DNA of 64,000 bases from Ariolimax columbianus. Lineage: Eukaryota > Mollusca > Gastropoda > Stylommatophora > Arionidae. Position 1 is the first letter of the stretch, and the number at the start of each line of letters is the position of its first letter. The notes below the pieces were generated by a model, which searched no databases, was not told the origin of the DNA, and saw only the letters and a list, made by a program, of their open reading frames with translations. The DNA lies in NCBI GenBank assembly GCA_036924085.1, contig JAVGWX010000007.1:103112638-103176637 (forward strand). The letters are read 5' to 3'. This document shows, piece by piece, positions 11,208 to 21,789 of the stretch. Position numbers and translations under genes: made by a program.

Positions 11208-11770
11208 AACCAAGACCTTCACATCACTTTCACGCAATTCTCCCTGGAGACGAGGTGGGGGTGGTGGGTGAGGGATCAAAGTTATCCTCATAGTAGTAAG
11301 CGACACACAGAAGTCAAGGTTAGCATAACCGTCTGGAGAATAACGGTCTACCTTAATCAGCATGATGGGGATGTGAGCAGAAACCCTCCACTCAATGACT
11401 TTTCTTCGGGGCGCAACAAAGAGCAATCTTACTCAAAGTGAGCATTCACTATCACCAACGTTATCAATGGATGCGGACGTTCAGTTTATGTGAGCGATCA
11501 GCACCTGATATCAAGTATGGTTTATGCTACAGATAAAAATGACGGGATTTACTAGTAAAAGAGGATACCCCAGTTTATTTTGGGGGCAACACTGGACAGA
11601 CAGTTGAAATTTGGCAGCCACATCTGCAATGTTGGAAGTACAGCAAACAAGCGTTTAAACTTAACCAAAATACTCGATAGTACAGGTTAGGGAGCTGATA
11701 AACAAACTGTTGGGCAATTATACTTTGGTTATATATAACCGGTAATGAACTACAGCCTTCTTATACAGAC
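11208..11770. other. Spacer
   Basis: Unique sequence. A 90-residue minus frame (11154-11426) overlaps the end of the repeat array and has no recognisable features. Confidence 0.4.
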
Positions 11771-12124
11771 GACTATGAATACTTCTTCTTCTTTCTTCTT
11801 CGTACGCTGTCAGACGTCAACCTGTATTTTTTCGAAAAAAACAGCGGTCATCCTGAGGCTGTCGACACTGCCATAGAGCTTGTCTAGTGTTGCCACTGGT
11901 GATCGCCACATCTGCTTTCTCTAATCCTCGTATGTCGGGCAGTTTTGCAGCAGATGTTCAGCGGTCATTTTCCCGTTACCACACGGGCATTCGTCCGTGC
12001 CACCTATCTTCAATTTGTTGAATAGGTGGTACCTCAGTCTATTGTGGCCAGTGCGAAGTCTGAAGACCACGACCTGCTCTCTTCTATTCAACTGGTAATA
12101 GGCATCGTTATTTGTGTAGACTAT
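11771..12124 (-). mobile_element. 5'-truncated LINE 3' end, RNase H-type family, copy 1
   Basis: The minus strand reads from about 12118 the same protein tail as the copy at 12.6-13.4 kb: QLNRREQVVVFRLRTGHNRL, then CPCGNGKMTAEHLLQNCP, a C-terminal CCHC-like zinc motif found after RNase H in I/Jockey-type LINEs. The 3' end is a (GAA)n-like tail next to GCGTACG (plus 11781-11802). Flanks read GACTATGAATA at 11771 and GACTATATATA at 12119, a possible imperfect TSD. Only the last ~340 bp of the element remain. The family is clear from the second copy; the TSD is weak. Confidence 0.75.
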
Positions 12125-12550
12125 ATATACAAATAACAATAACATCTCATCGATGATACCGTTCCATCGAAGACGCAATGAAACGGGTTTTCCGTCCTCG
12201 CTTCCATCAACATCTAATGTGGAATACCTCCAGGCAATGTCAGGACCATGTGGAAGGTGGACAAATATCTCACATTGCAATAAAGAGGCGAGCAATATAA
12301 CAGATATTGACAACTAAAATAGACATTAGCAGATAAAGTAGAGCTAACATCAGACAGAACAATGACATATTCAGGTCACAGAGACGAGAAGACGCTCCAC
12401 AGTGAAGGGCTAGCTCCACCAGAACAGGGTGCTATTATTGAGTGGTACACAGCTGGGTCCAGATACTGATCATGGCCATTTTTAGGGACCAAACAAAAAA
12501 AAAGATTAATAAACAAAACGTCATCACACAATGTTCCTCCGAAACTAATG
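12125..12550. other. Spacer between two LINE insertions
   Basis: Unique sequence with no supported gene. Confidence 0.4.
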
Positions 12551-13463
12551 AAAAAGAAGAATCTTCTTCTTCTTCTTCTTCTGCGTACGCAGTCAGACAG
12601 TAACCATTATTTTTTCGAAAAAAGTGGAGGTCATCCTGAGGCTGTCGCCACTGCCATAGAGCTTGTCTTGCAGTTCCACTGGTGATGGCCACATCTGCTC
12701 TCTCTGATCCTCGTATGTGGGGCAGTTCTGCAGCAGATGTTCAGCGGTCATTTTACCAGTACCGCACGGGCATTCGTCGGTACACCCTATCTTCAATTTG
12801 TTGAATAGGAGGTACCTCAGTCTATTGTGGCCAGTGCGAAGTCTGAAGACGACGACCTGCTCTCTTCGGTTCAACTGGTTATAGGCATCGTTTTTGGTGT
12901 AACCAGTATGTTCGGTTTCCCATTTGGTCATGTATCTGGCTTTGATAAGCCGTTTTGACTCTTCGTACGTCATACTAGTATCTGTTTGTGGTAGTCTTGC
13001 ACCTTCTTTTGCCAGTCTGTCTGCCTCCTCGTTGCCTTGGATGTTGCAGTGTGATGGGACCCACTGTACCACTACCCTTTTTGGTGCGGACTGCTGGCAC
13101 AGTTTGCAGAGTGCTGCTCTTAAGTCATTAAGCTCAGTATTTTTCTGGCTTTTTAGCGCTGTGACTACGGCGAGAGCATCTGTCAGCAGGACTATATGGC
13201 TTTTATTTTCACTGTGTGTCACCATTTCTTCCACTGCCGCTTTCAGTGCCTTTGCCTCCGCTCTGAAATTGCTTGTGTACTTACCAGTAGCGAATGACAG
13301 TGTTATTTGTCTGCCATTTGGTAGGTTCAGGAATGCTCCTGCCCCTCCGTTCTGTGTAGTATTTGTTACAGAACCGTCGGTGTATGCATGGGTCCAGTCC
13401 ATGCTTGGGTAGCTTTTCGTTATGAAGCTTAGCGTAGTATCTCTCCTTTCAAAAAGAAGAATC
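12551..13463 (-). mobile_element. 5'-truncated LINE insertion with 13-bp TSD
   Basis: The insertion proper is 12564-13450. AAAAAGAAGAATC occurs immediately left (12551-12563) and right (13451-13463), a perfect 13-bp TSD. On the minus strand the 3' end is a (GAA)n tail just after the coding region. The 5' end is truncated inside the RNase H region, the usual product of target-primed reverse transcription that stopped early. The same 3' tail and protein end occur at 11.8-12.1 kb. Confidence 0.88.
12593..13450 (-). pseudogene. LINE ORF2 fragment: RNase H plus C-terminal CCHC
   Basis: An open reading of about 285 codons gives an RNase H1-type domain with its four usual acidic positions visible: Asp in AYTDGS, Glu in FRAEAKAL, Asp in LLTDALAVV and Asp in GNEEADRLAKEGA, with the WVPSHCNIQGN histidine segment before the last. 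It is followed by the QLNRREQ region and CPCGTGKMTAEHLLQNCP, a CCHC-like zinc motif. RNase H removes the RNA strand during retrotransposon DNA synthesis. The upstream reverse transcriptase and endonuclease are missing because the insertion is truncated. The open frame extends to 13516, but the codons beyond 13450 are flanking genomic sequence. The domain looks intact yet cannot act alone as an element. Confidence 0.88.
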
Positions 13464-13894
13464 AAATACACAAAGTTTCTATGAAAAGATGCACAACAAA
13501 GAGTTAGATAAGACAAACATGAAGAGATGTAACGGCTATGGTTGGCGACTTGATGAGACGATAACGAGAAGGAAATGGCTAAAATGATCCAGGAATAATG
13601 AATGGAAATTGTGAGATATTTGAAGATTTGTTGTGTAGAAAGCTAACGGGTCACTGGAGGAAGTCTGTTCCAACACAAGAATATTCATAATGCAGCATGG
13701 ATATTCCAAGAAAATATCAGGCAAACGCAGATTCATCACATCTGCATAAATATACAATTTAGAGGATCTTTGCGAGATGTCAGGGTCTACAGAGAAGCGC
13801 ACGTGTCTCCATGTCATAATCTAGTATAGAACCACAGTTAAGCTCAAACTACGAAATAGCAGAACGCTGCAGCGAACAGGTTAGGCTATAATAT
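13464..13894. other. Spacer
   Basis: No gene recognised. A 93-residue minus frame at 13536-13817 has no identifiable motif. Confidence 0.4.
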
Positions 13895-14320
13895 GAGATA
13901 TCTGCAGATCTCCCTCGCTTTAACTGGGATATCTACAGATCTCCCTCGCTATAACTGGGATATTTACAGATCTCCCTCGCTATAACTGGGATATTTACAA
14001 ATTTCCCTCGCTATACCTGGGATATCTACAGATCTCCTTCGCTATAACTGGGATATCTACAGATCTCCCTCGCTATAACTGGGATATCTACAGATCTCCC
14101 TCGCTATAACTAGGATATTTACAAATTTCCCTCGCTATACCTGGGATATCTACAGATCTCCATCGCTATAACTGGGATATCTACCGATCTCCCTCGCTAT
14201 AACTGGGATACATACAGATCTCATTTGCTATAACTGGGATATCTATACATCTCCTTCGCTATAACTGGGATATCTACAGATCTCACTCGCTGTAACTGGG
14301 ATATCTACATATCTCACTCG
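13895..14320. repeat. 31-bp minisatellite, ~14 copies
   Basis: The unit is GATATCTACAGATCTCCCTC followed by GCTATAACTGG. Substitutions are scattered (ATTTACAAATTT and ATCTATACATCT variants). It abuts a 28-bp array that keeps GGGATATCTA. Confidence 0.94.
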
Positions 14321-14509
14321 CAATGATGTGGGATATCTATCAGCCTCCCTATGATGTGGGATATCTATCAGCCTCCCTATGATGTGGGATATCTATCAGC
14401 CTCCCTATGATGTGGGATATCTATCAGCCTCCCTATGATGTGGGATATCTATCAGCCTCCCTATGATGTGGGATATCTATCAGCCTCCCTATGATGTGGG
14501 ATATCCATG
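14321..14509. repeat. 28-bp minisatellite, ~7 near-identical copies
   Basis: The unit is TATGATGTGGGATATCTATC followed by AGCCTCCC. It begins where the 31-bp array stops and shares GGGATATCTA and CTCCCT with it, so it probably derives from a mutated 31-bp unit that then amplified. Confidence 0.93.
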
Positions 14510-14889
14510 GGTCTAATTAGTCTGGACTTTTATACTTAACACCTTTCATCTGAAGGCCAGTACTAAGTACTTATGAAACATGAATGTCTTCTGGAATAAT
14601 AGTTCAAATTTTGTCTCAGCGCTCAGTTCTGCTCCTGGACTCAGCTCTCAGATCTACTTATATCTACCATAAGCTTTTGGATCTGCTTCTGAGATCTATT
14701 TGTGTACACGTCTTCAGATCTGTTGTAGAACTCAGAACTGAATGTGGAACACGTGAATTGTTTCTCAGCCAGGCCTTTTCGTCTACCTGTTTTGTCGTAT
14801 TCTGAACTATGTTCTCTTCTATGTTCTCTTCTAGTCTGATTCGTTGGGACTGTTGTAAAATCTGTCGGTCTAGTGTCAAGCCACCGACT
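14510..14889. other. Spacer
   Basis: Unique sequence with short CAGATCT/CTCAG words. No gene or element is visible. Confidence 0.4.
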
Positions 14890-15057
14890 CTCCGACCACC
14901 CAAGTTTTCCACTCTCCAACCACCCAAGTTTTCCACTCTCCAACCACCCACGTTTTCCACTCTCCAACCACCCACGTTTTCCACTCTCCAACCACCCAAG
15001 TTTTCCACTCTCCAACCACCCAAGTTTTCCACTCTCCAACCACCCACGTTTTCCACT
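14890..15057. repeat. 24-bp minisatellite, 7 copies
   Basis: The unit is CCACCCAAGTTTTCCACTCT plus CCAA, with an A/C switch (CCAAG or CCACG). Because 24 is a multiple of three, all copies stay in one frame, giving Gly-Trp-Arg-Val-Glu-Asn repeats on the minus strand and Pro/Thr-rich frames on the plus. No evidence supports translation. Confidence 0.93.
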
Positions 15058-15240
15058 TGAAACAAGTGTAATAGTTTCAACTCCGGAAGGAAGAATAGTG
15101 AATCGTCTGGTCTGAAAGCTGCTTCCAGGCGTTGTTTGTCCTTGACCCGCGGGCTAAGTTCCTCCTCTAGACTTAGTTGCTTCTGCCATGGCCCAATCAC
15201 GTGTACAAATTTGCTGCAATGCATGTCTGTTCCTGACAGG
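15058..15240. other. Spacer
   Basis: Unique sequence joining two arrays, with no feature recognised. Confidence 0.4.
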
Positions 15241-15491
15241 CAGTGGGTCTAAGACGCTCCTGGCTAGACAGTGGGTCTAGCATGCTCCTGCCTAGACAGT
15301 GGGTTTAGCGCGCTTCTGTCTAGACAGTGGGTTTAGCACGCTTCTGTCTAGACAGTGGGTCTAGCGTGCTCCTGCCTAGACAGTGGGTTTAGCACGCTTC
15401 TGTCTAGACAGTGGGTTTAGCACGCTTCTGTCTAGACAGTGGGTATAGCATGCTCCTGCCTAGACAGTGGGTCTAGCACGCTTCTGTCTAG
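15241..15491. repeat. 28-bp minisatellite, 9 copies
   Basis: The unit is ACAGTGGGTTTAGCACGCTT followed by CTGTCTAG. Two forms (TTCTGTCTAG and CTCCTGCCTAG) alternate irregularly. Confidence 0.93.
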
Positions 15492-15628
15492 AACTCCCAC
15501 GCCCATCCTTCTGTTTCTTTACCCCAGACATCATCTTTTAGACGTAAATACACTTTCCTTAGCTGATGTCGATCTCGGCTCCGTCCTTTTAGACACACAT
15601 AGCTAAGATAAGGGGAAAGAAGGGGGGG

Positions 15629-15747
15629 GGGCTCAGTGGTCTCCTCTAGGTAAGGTGTCCGTCTCAAGTGCCGGATGTCGCGGGTTCGAATCACGGTGGA
15701 GACCGTGATTTTTGCACGTGGATTTTCTGGCTAAAAGTTCCCCTGAT
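15629..15747 (+). mobile_element. tRNA-derived SINE (head and body)
   Basis: 15629-15707 looks like a diverged tRNA: GGGCTCAGTGGTCTCCTC gives an A-box-like start, and GGTTCGAATC at 15683-15692 is a near-consensus RNA polymerase III B box about 45 bases on, with a closing GGAGACCG. This promoter layout followed by unrelated sequence (GTGATTTTTGCACGTGG...) is typical of tRNA-derived SINEs. The cloverleaf does not close well enough for me to call a working tRNA. The body runs directly into the 28-bp array. A poly-G run abuts the left end. Confidence 0.65.
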
Positions 15748-17813
15748 CTCTGGGTAGTGAGGTAGGATCCCTGATCTCTGGGTAGTGAAGTAGAACCCCT
15801 AATCTCTGGGTAGTGAGATAGGACCCCTAATCTCTGGGTAGTGAGATAGGACTCCTAATCTCTGGGTAGTGAGATATGACCCCTTATCTCTGGGTAGTGA
15901 GATAGGACCCCTATTCTCTGCGTAGTGAGATAGGACCCCTAATCGCTGGGTAGTGAGGTAGGAGCCCTAATCTTTGGGTAGTGAGAAAGGACCCCTAATC
16001 TCTGGGTAGTGAGGCAGGACCCCTAATCTCTGGGTAGTGAGGTAGGACCCCTAATCTCTGGGTAGTGAGGTAGGACCCCTAATCTCTGGGTAGTGAGGTA
16101 AGACCCCTAATCTCAGGGTAGTGAGGTAGGACCATTAATCTCTGGGTAGTGAGGTAGGACCGCTAATCTTTGGGTAGTGAGATAGGACCCCTAATCTCTG
16201 GGTAGTGAGGTAGGACCCCTAATCTCTGGGTAGTGAGGTAGGACCCCTAATCTCTGGGTAGTGAGGTAGGACCCCTAATCTCTGGGTAGTGAGGTAGGAC
16301 CCCTAATCTCTGGGTAGGGAGATAGGACCCCTAATCTATGGGTAGTGAGGTAGGACCCCTAATCTCTGGGTAGTGAGATAGGACTCCTAATCTCTGGGTA
16401 GTGAGATAGGGCCCCTAATCTCTGAGTAGTGAGATAGGACCCCTAATCTCTGGGTAGTGAGGTAGGACCCCTAATCTCTGGGTAGTGAGATAGGACCCCT
16501 AATCTCTGGGTAGTGAGGTAGGACCCCTAATCTTTGGGTAGTGAGATAGGACCCCTAAACTCTGGGTAGTGAGGTAGGACCCCCAATCTCTGGGTAGTGA
16601 GGTAGGACCCCTAATCTCTGGGTAGTGAGGTAGGACCCCTAATCTCTGGGTAGTGAGGTAGAACTCCTAATCTCTGGGTAGTGAGATAGGACCCCTAATC
16701 TCTGGGTAGTGAGGTAGGACCCCTAATCTCTGGGTAGTGAGATAGGACCCCTAATCTCTGGGTAGTGAGGTAGGACCCCTAATCTTTGGGTAGTGAGATA
16801 GGACCCCTAAACTCTGGGTTGTGAGGTAGGACTCCCGATCTCTGGGTAGTGAGGTAGGACTCCTGATCTCTGGGTAGTGAGGTACGATCCCTCATCTCTG
16901 GGTAGTGAGGTACGACCCCCGATCTCTGTGTAGTGAGGTAGGACCCCCGATCTCTGGGTAGAGAGGAAGGACCCCTGATCTCTGGCTAGTGAGGTAGGAT
17001 CCCTGATCTCTGGGTAAAGAGGTGGGTCCCTGATCTCTAGGTAGTGGAGTAGGACCCCTTGATCTCTGGGTAGTGAGGTAGAACCCCTAATCTCTGGGTA
17101 GTGAGATAGGACCCCTAATCTCTGGGTAGTGAGATAGGACCCCTAATCTCTGGGTAGTGAGGTAGGACCCCTAATCTCTGGGTAGTGAGATAGGACACCT
17201 AATCTCTGGGTAGTGAGGTAGGACCCCTAATCTTTGGGTAGTGAGATAGGACCCCTAAACTCTGGGTTGTGAGGTAGGACTCCCGATCTCTGGGTAGTGA
17301 GGTAGGACCCCTTATCTCTGGGTAGTGAGGTACGATCCCTCATCTCTGGGTAGTGAGGTACGACCCCCGATCTCTGTGTAGTGAGGTAGGACCCCCGATC
17401 TCTGGGTAGAGAGGAAGGACCCCTGATCTCTGGGTAGTGAGGTAGGATCCCTGATCTCTGGGTAAAGAGGTGGGTCCCTGATCTCTAGGTAGTGGAGTAG
17501 GACCCCCTGATCTCTGGGTAGTAAGGTGGGCCCGTGATCTCTGGGTAGTGAGATCGGACACCTGATCTCTGGGAAATGAGGTGGGCCCGTTATCGCTGGG
17601 TACTGAGATCAAACCCACCATCTCTGGGTAATGAGGTGGGCCCGTGATCTCTGGGTACTGAGATCAAACCCATGATCTCTGGGTAGTGAGATCGGACCCC
17701 TGATCTCTGGGTAGTGAGGTCGGACCCCTGATCTCTGGGTAGTGAAGTCGGACCCCTGATCTCTGGGTAGTGAGGTAGGACCTCTGATCTCTGGATAGTG
17801 AGATCGGACTCCC
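15740..17813. repeat. 28-bp minisatellite, ~74 copies, with 448-bp higher-order duplication
   Basis: The unit is TCTCTGGGTAGTGAGGTAGG followed by ACCCCTAA. It starts at the end of the SINE body. Marker units (CTCTGGGTTGTGAGG at 16811 and 17259; TAGGTAGTGGAGTAGG at 17039 and 17487) are spaced exactly 448 bp (16 units). A shorter 252-bp (9-unit) echo links 16559 and 16811. The right end (17500-17813) is more diverged (GATCGGACCC, GGTGGGCCCGTG). Confidence 0.95.
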
Positions 17814-18111
17814 GTGTTCAGTGTCGAGCACGTTAAAAATGTCTGGCAGTCAGAAATCGAAAAGAGTAAGCTGAACAGGCCGCTCCTCTGACAAAAATTA
17901 TAGTTCCAAATCTACCCAGATTATTGGTACGATCCCCTAGGCCTAGTAACCCGCAGGAAGCTGTCAAATACCTACCACGTTTAGCCGAAACATTCGACTA
18001 CCAGGAAACATCAATAAACATGCCTGTTTGAATACCAGGATTCCAAGTATTCCAAGTAAAACTATGACGTGTTCCTTTGGGCAGAGTGATCTTGGCCAGC
18101 TCCGCCTGCAT
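17814..18111. other. Spacer
   Basis: Unique sequence between arrays with no recognisable feature. Confidence 0.4.
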
Positions 18112-18677
18112 TGAATCAATGATCTCACAACGAATCAAAGATCTCACAATGAATCAAAGATCTCACAATGAATCAAAGATCTCACAATGAATCAAAGATC
18201 TCACAATGAATAAAAAATCTCACAATGAATCAAAGATCTCACAATGAATCAAAGATCTCACAATGAATCAAAGATCTCACAATGAATCAAAGATCTCACA
18301 ATGAATCAAAGATCTCACAATAAATCAAAGATCTCACAATGAATCAAAGATCTCACAATCAATAAAATATCTCTTAATGAATCAAAGATCTCTCAATGAA
18401 TCAAAGATCTCACAATCAATCAAAGATCTCACAATCAATCAAAGATCTCACAATGGATCAAAGATCTCACAATCAATCAAAGATCTCACAATGGATCAAA
18501 GATCTCACAGTTAATCAAAGATCTCACAATGAATCAAAGATCGCACAATGAATCAAAGATCTCACAATGAATCAAAGATCTCACAATGAATCAAAGATCG
18601 CACAATGAATCAAAGATCTCACAATGAATCAAAGATCGCACAATGAATCAAAGATCTCACAATGAATCAAAGATCTA
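18112..18677. repeat. 19-bp minisatellite, ~30 copies
   Basis: Repeats of AATGAATCAAAGATCTCAC with AATCAATC, AATGGATC and GATCGCAC variants. Variant units cluster, for example at 18410-18520 and 18540-18660. Confidence 0.95.
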
Positions 18678-18748
18678 ACAAAGCTTGCCGAAAAACGAAC
18701 AAAGAAAAGTTTCTCTATTCAACATAACAACTTAATCCAGCGAAGCTA

Positions 18749-18909
18749 ACTAGCAGACAGACTACAGTGGTAAACACAGAAGTCAAAAAGAGCATTAAGG
18801 CAGACAAGAGAAGCTACATGGCTGCAGAGGCTAGAGAGGCTGCAGCTAGAGGAAACTTGACAGGTCTCTATAACACTACCAAAGACAGGCCAAGTGAGAA
18901 AGTTGGTTG
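18749..18909 (+). pseudogene. LINE inter-domain fragment (RTE-like)
   Basis: An open stretch of about 50 codons contains VKKSIKADKRSYM, AAEAREAAARGN and LTGLYNTTKD, the pattern of the linker between endonuclease and reverse transcriptase in RTE-like LINEs. It ends at a TGA at 18907, where a different, CR1-like element begins. No flanking domains remain. Assigned by remembered pattern; moderate confidence. Confidence 0.6.
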
Positions 18910-19117
18910 ATGGCCTATAACTGGTCTATAACTGGACCACGTAAATCAAAAGAAACATATTTAAAATATTTGGACAAGCAGAACAAAGTGAATAAAACAG
19001 CAAAAATAGACATGGAAAAAAACTTGCTCAGAGGATCAAGACTGACAGTAAAAGCTTCTTTTCTTATGTTAGAAATAAACAAAGAACGAAAAACAAAGTA
19101 GGCCCTCTCATAGACAC
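18907..19117 (+). pseudogene. CR1-like LINE, pre-RT part, left of the solo LTR
   Basis: The frame reads a Lys-rich connector (YLKYLDKQNKVNKTAKIDME and on) like that preceding the reverse transcriptase in CR1/Rex-type LINEs. A frame change near 19095 leads into GPLID..., which stops at the LTR. The coding sequence resumes after 20025 in the same codon phase, showing both parts were one element before the LTR inserted. Confidence 0.75.
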
Positions 19118-20021
19118 TGTAACAGACCCTCTGCTGCCGTGATCGAACTTAGACCATTCTCACACTCATCCACATCATCATGACCATACTCAGTAAATGA
19201 CATATCACACATCAGGTGGCATATTTATTAAATCATACTCATATCATAGAATGAGTAGAGAAATTACAAACATAATATAATACATATCTTAACTAAACAT
19301 TCTACTAAAACGGGAATTGTAAGCATTAGCTATTGATGGAATTCCCAACTATCTAAAAAACCCAGTTATATTGCCTTTCAATTACATCACACACATATCG
19401 CCTTAACTGCGTCTTCAACACACCTTATCAAATACTCTTCCTCACTGAAATCCCCTCAGGCGGGCGATCTCGACATAGCTCGCTCACAATGTGTCCTTGC
19501 TTACAAACACACTTTCAGATTATCCATTAATGCAAAACTCACACACCTATTTGAGCGATCCTGTTCTATCACTAAACATATGTCCAACCGTCTATCAATC
19601 GCTCCTCTATCTAAAGTCGGTGTGTTAAACACACTATCTACATTCAGTCTCTCACTCTCCATACAGCCTCACTCTCTCTCCAGCCTCACTCTCTCTCCCC
19701 TCTCTCTCGAGCTAAACTTTGTCTCGAGTTATATATCCTCAAGCAAGGCCAGAGCTTGACCAATCGATCTCAGGTATGGTCATCTTCAATCCCAATTGGA
19801 ACGAAACACTTTGCACACCTGTCACTCATTCTCTCGCAGCAAGCCCCGTTGCCAATTTCGTCTGTCAATCAATCTCCCCCTACCAAAATCAGAAGGCCAG
19901 TGGTCAGTTTCTATCTGTCCACATTCCTTAACCCAACTCTGTTCTCCTTTGCTGAGACGGTGAGTGACCTTGACATGTTCAGGCATCCTAAACTCCCCTT
20001 GCTCCGGCGGGAACTGTTACA
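19118..20021 (-). mobile_element. Solo LTR (904 bp) inside a LINE
   Basis: On the minus strand it runs from TGTAACAGTTCCCGCCGG to a terminal TGTTACA, with the TG...CA ends of LTRs. It is clearly homologous to the paired LTRs at 26.2 and 30.7 kb (shared CTCAGGCGGGCGATCTCGA and GTTATATATCCTCAAGCAA blocks) but more diverged, with a small deletion near its left end. Flanks are ACAC (19114-19117) and ACAG (20022-20025), a 4-bp TSD with one mismatch. No internal region remains, so it arose by LTR-LTR recombination. Small open frames inside it are artefacts. Confidence 0.88.
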
Positions 20022-21345
20022 ACAGTACAGGGAAAATAATAAGTGAGAATAGGGAGGCAGCTAATCTACTCAATCAGTACTTTGGCACAGTCTGCACAAA
20101 AGAGGACTGCTCCAAGATCCCAGAGCCTATATATATGTTTTCAAAGAGACATGGATACAGCGGGATTAAGATCAATCTGTATTACAGAGAAAATGGTTTT
20201 TAAAAAATTGGAGGGGTTGAAAGTGGATAAATGTCCAGGTCAAGATGGTATTCATCCAAAATTTCTGTTTGAAATTAGAGACCAACTAGCAAAACCATTG
20301 GCTATATTATGTTCTCAATCACTTACAAAAGGGATTGTTCCACGGGATTGGAAAGACGCAGGAGTGATCATCTTATTCAAAAAGGGCAAAAAATCAGATC
20401 CAGCGAATTATAGACCGGTGAGTTTAACGAGCATAGTCTGTAAATTATTAGAGTCAATAATCAAAGAAAACATTGTAATGTATTTAGACAAATTTAATCT
20501 AATTAGAAATAGTCCGCATGGGTTTACCAGAGGGAGATCATGCTTAACAAATCTATTAGAATTCATGGAGGACGTTACTCAAATGATAGATAAAGGAGAG
20601 CCAGTAGATGTTATTTATCTAGACTTTGCAAAGGCCTTTGATAGAGTACCTCTTCAAAGATTATTTAGAAAGTTAAAATTACATGGAATAGGTGGGGAAG
20701 TTGCCAAATGGATTGAAAATTGGTTAACGGGAAGAAGACAGGGAGTGGGCATAAATAAGGAGTACTCTGAGTGGTGTGAAGAGAAAAGTGGTGTGCCACA
20801 GGGCTCGGTATTGGGAATAATGTTGTTCTTGATATATATAAATGATTTGGACATTGATATGGGATCGATGATTGCAAAGTTAGCTGATGACACAAAACTA
20901 TGCAGTAGTGTCTCATCTAAAGCGGAAGTGGATATATTGAGTTTGGATTTAGATACAGTTCGAGAATGGTCTGTGAAATGGCAAATGAAGTTTAATGTAG
21001 ATTAATGTACAGTCATCCACATTGGTAGATCCAATATGGAATATAATTACAGAATGGGCGAGAACAATATTAGAAAGATAGAAAAGGAAAAAGACATATG
21101 AATTAAAATATATCATACAGGTAAGGTGAGTGATAAATATAACACGTTTTTTTTTCAAAATACAACTACTTACAAGAACAAGAGGGTATAGCCACAAATT
21201 AACTAAAGAAAGGTCCAGACTAGATATTAGAAAATATTTTTTTAGTCAGAGAATGATGAATGCTGAAAATGCATTGCCATAAGAAAAAGTGGAGGCAAGG
21301 ACAATTAAATGCATTTAAGAATAGCTTGGATGCGCATATCTTTTA
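20022..21345 (+). pseudogene. CR1-like LINE reverse transcriptase, right of the solo LTR
   Basis: Coding resumes with GKIISENREAANLLNQYF, shifts frame near 20160-20200, then gives a long reverse-transcriptase domain (320-residue frame, 20043-21005). It includes FKKGKKSDPANYRPVSLTS (about residues 112-130), YLDFAKAFD (192-200, first catalytic Asp), SGVPQGSVLG (249-258) and LADD (280-283; the usual FADD with Phe changed to Leu). A TAA at 21003 interrupts the WQMKFNVD...C motif. Downstream, TRGYSHKLTKERSRLDIRKY and FFSQRMMNAENALP (about 21180-21290) match the CR1-type C-terminus after a deletion. The enzyme copies element RNA at nicked target DNA. This copy is dead: LTR insertion, two frame changes and stops. 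Confidence 0.88.
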
Positions 21346-21789
21346 GAGCAAAGAAATGTAAATGAAACTGGTTGTATACAGACTCTGCAGTCTTCTAAAA
21401 CAGTATAAAGACGTTACGTTAAGTTCGAACGTTGATACTTTAAGTCAATGTGATACATGCGAAGTGAGAGAGTTGTTTGATGGTCTATGTGCACCAAGGC
21501 CTTAGTCGTGCTTACACGCATATCGTACTTATCACAGGTTGCGTCCAATTTGGGAGAGCGATTTTGGAGTTACTGTTCGTCTGTATAAGCGAGGCATTTA
21601 TCATCTTCGAATAATAGTTCATATATGGAGTTTTGATCTGGATTCTGTGCTGCAGCCTGGTAGACCTGCGACACAACTGTTTGCAGATCAATGTTCAAAT
21701 GCCGTGGGGACAGCACGCATCACTGACGCATACACTGGTTGGCTGGAAACGCTTCTGTGACACCGCCCTCTCTTCTTACTACATTTTCG
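21346..21789. other. Spacer
   Basis: No feature recognised. It may include the decayed 3' untranslated end of the LINE to the left. Confidence 0.4.

Noticed and set aside
11154..11426. 90-residue minus frame
   Set aside because: Overlaps the end of the 37/38-bp array; no homology recognised.
12924..13412. 162-residue plus frame
   Set aside because: Antisense shadow of the RNase H domain.
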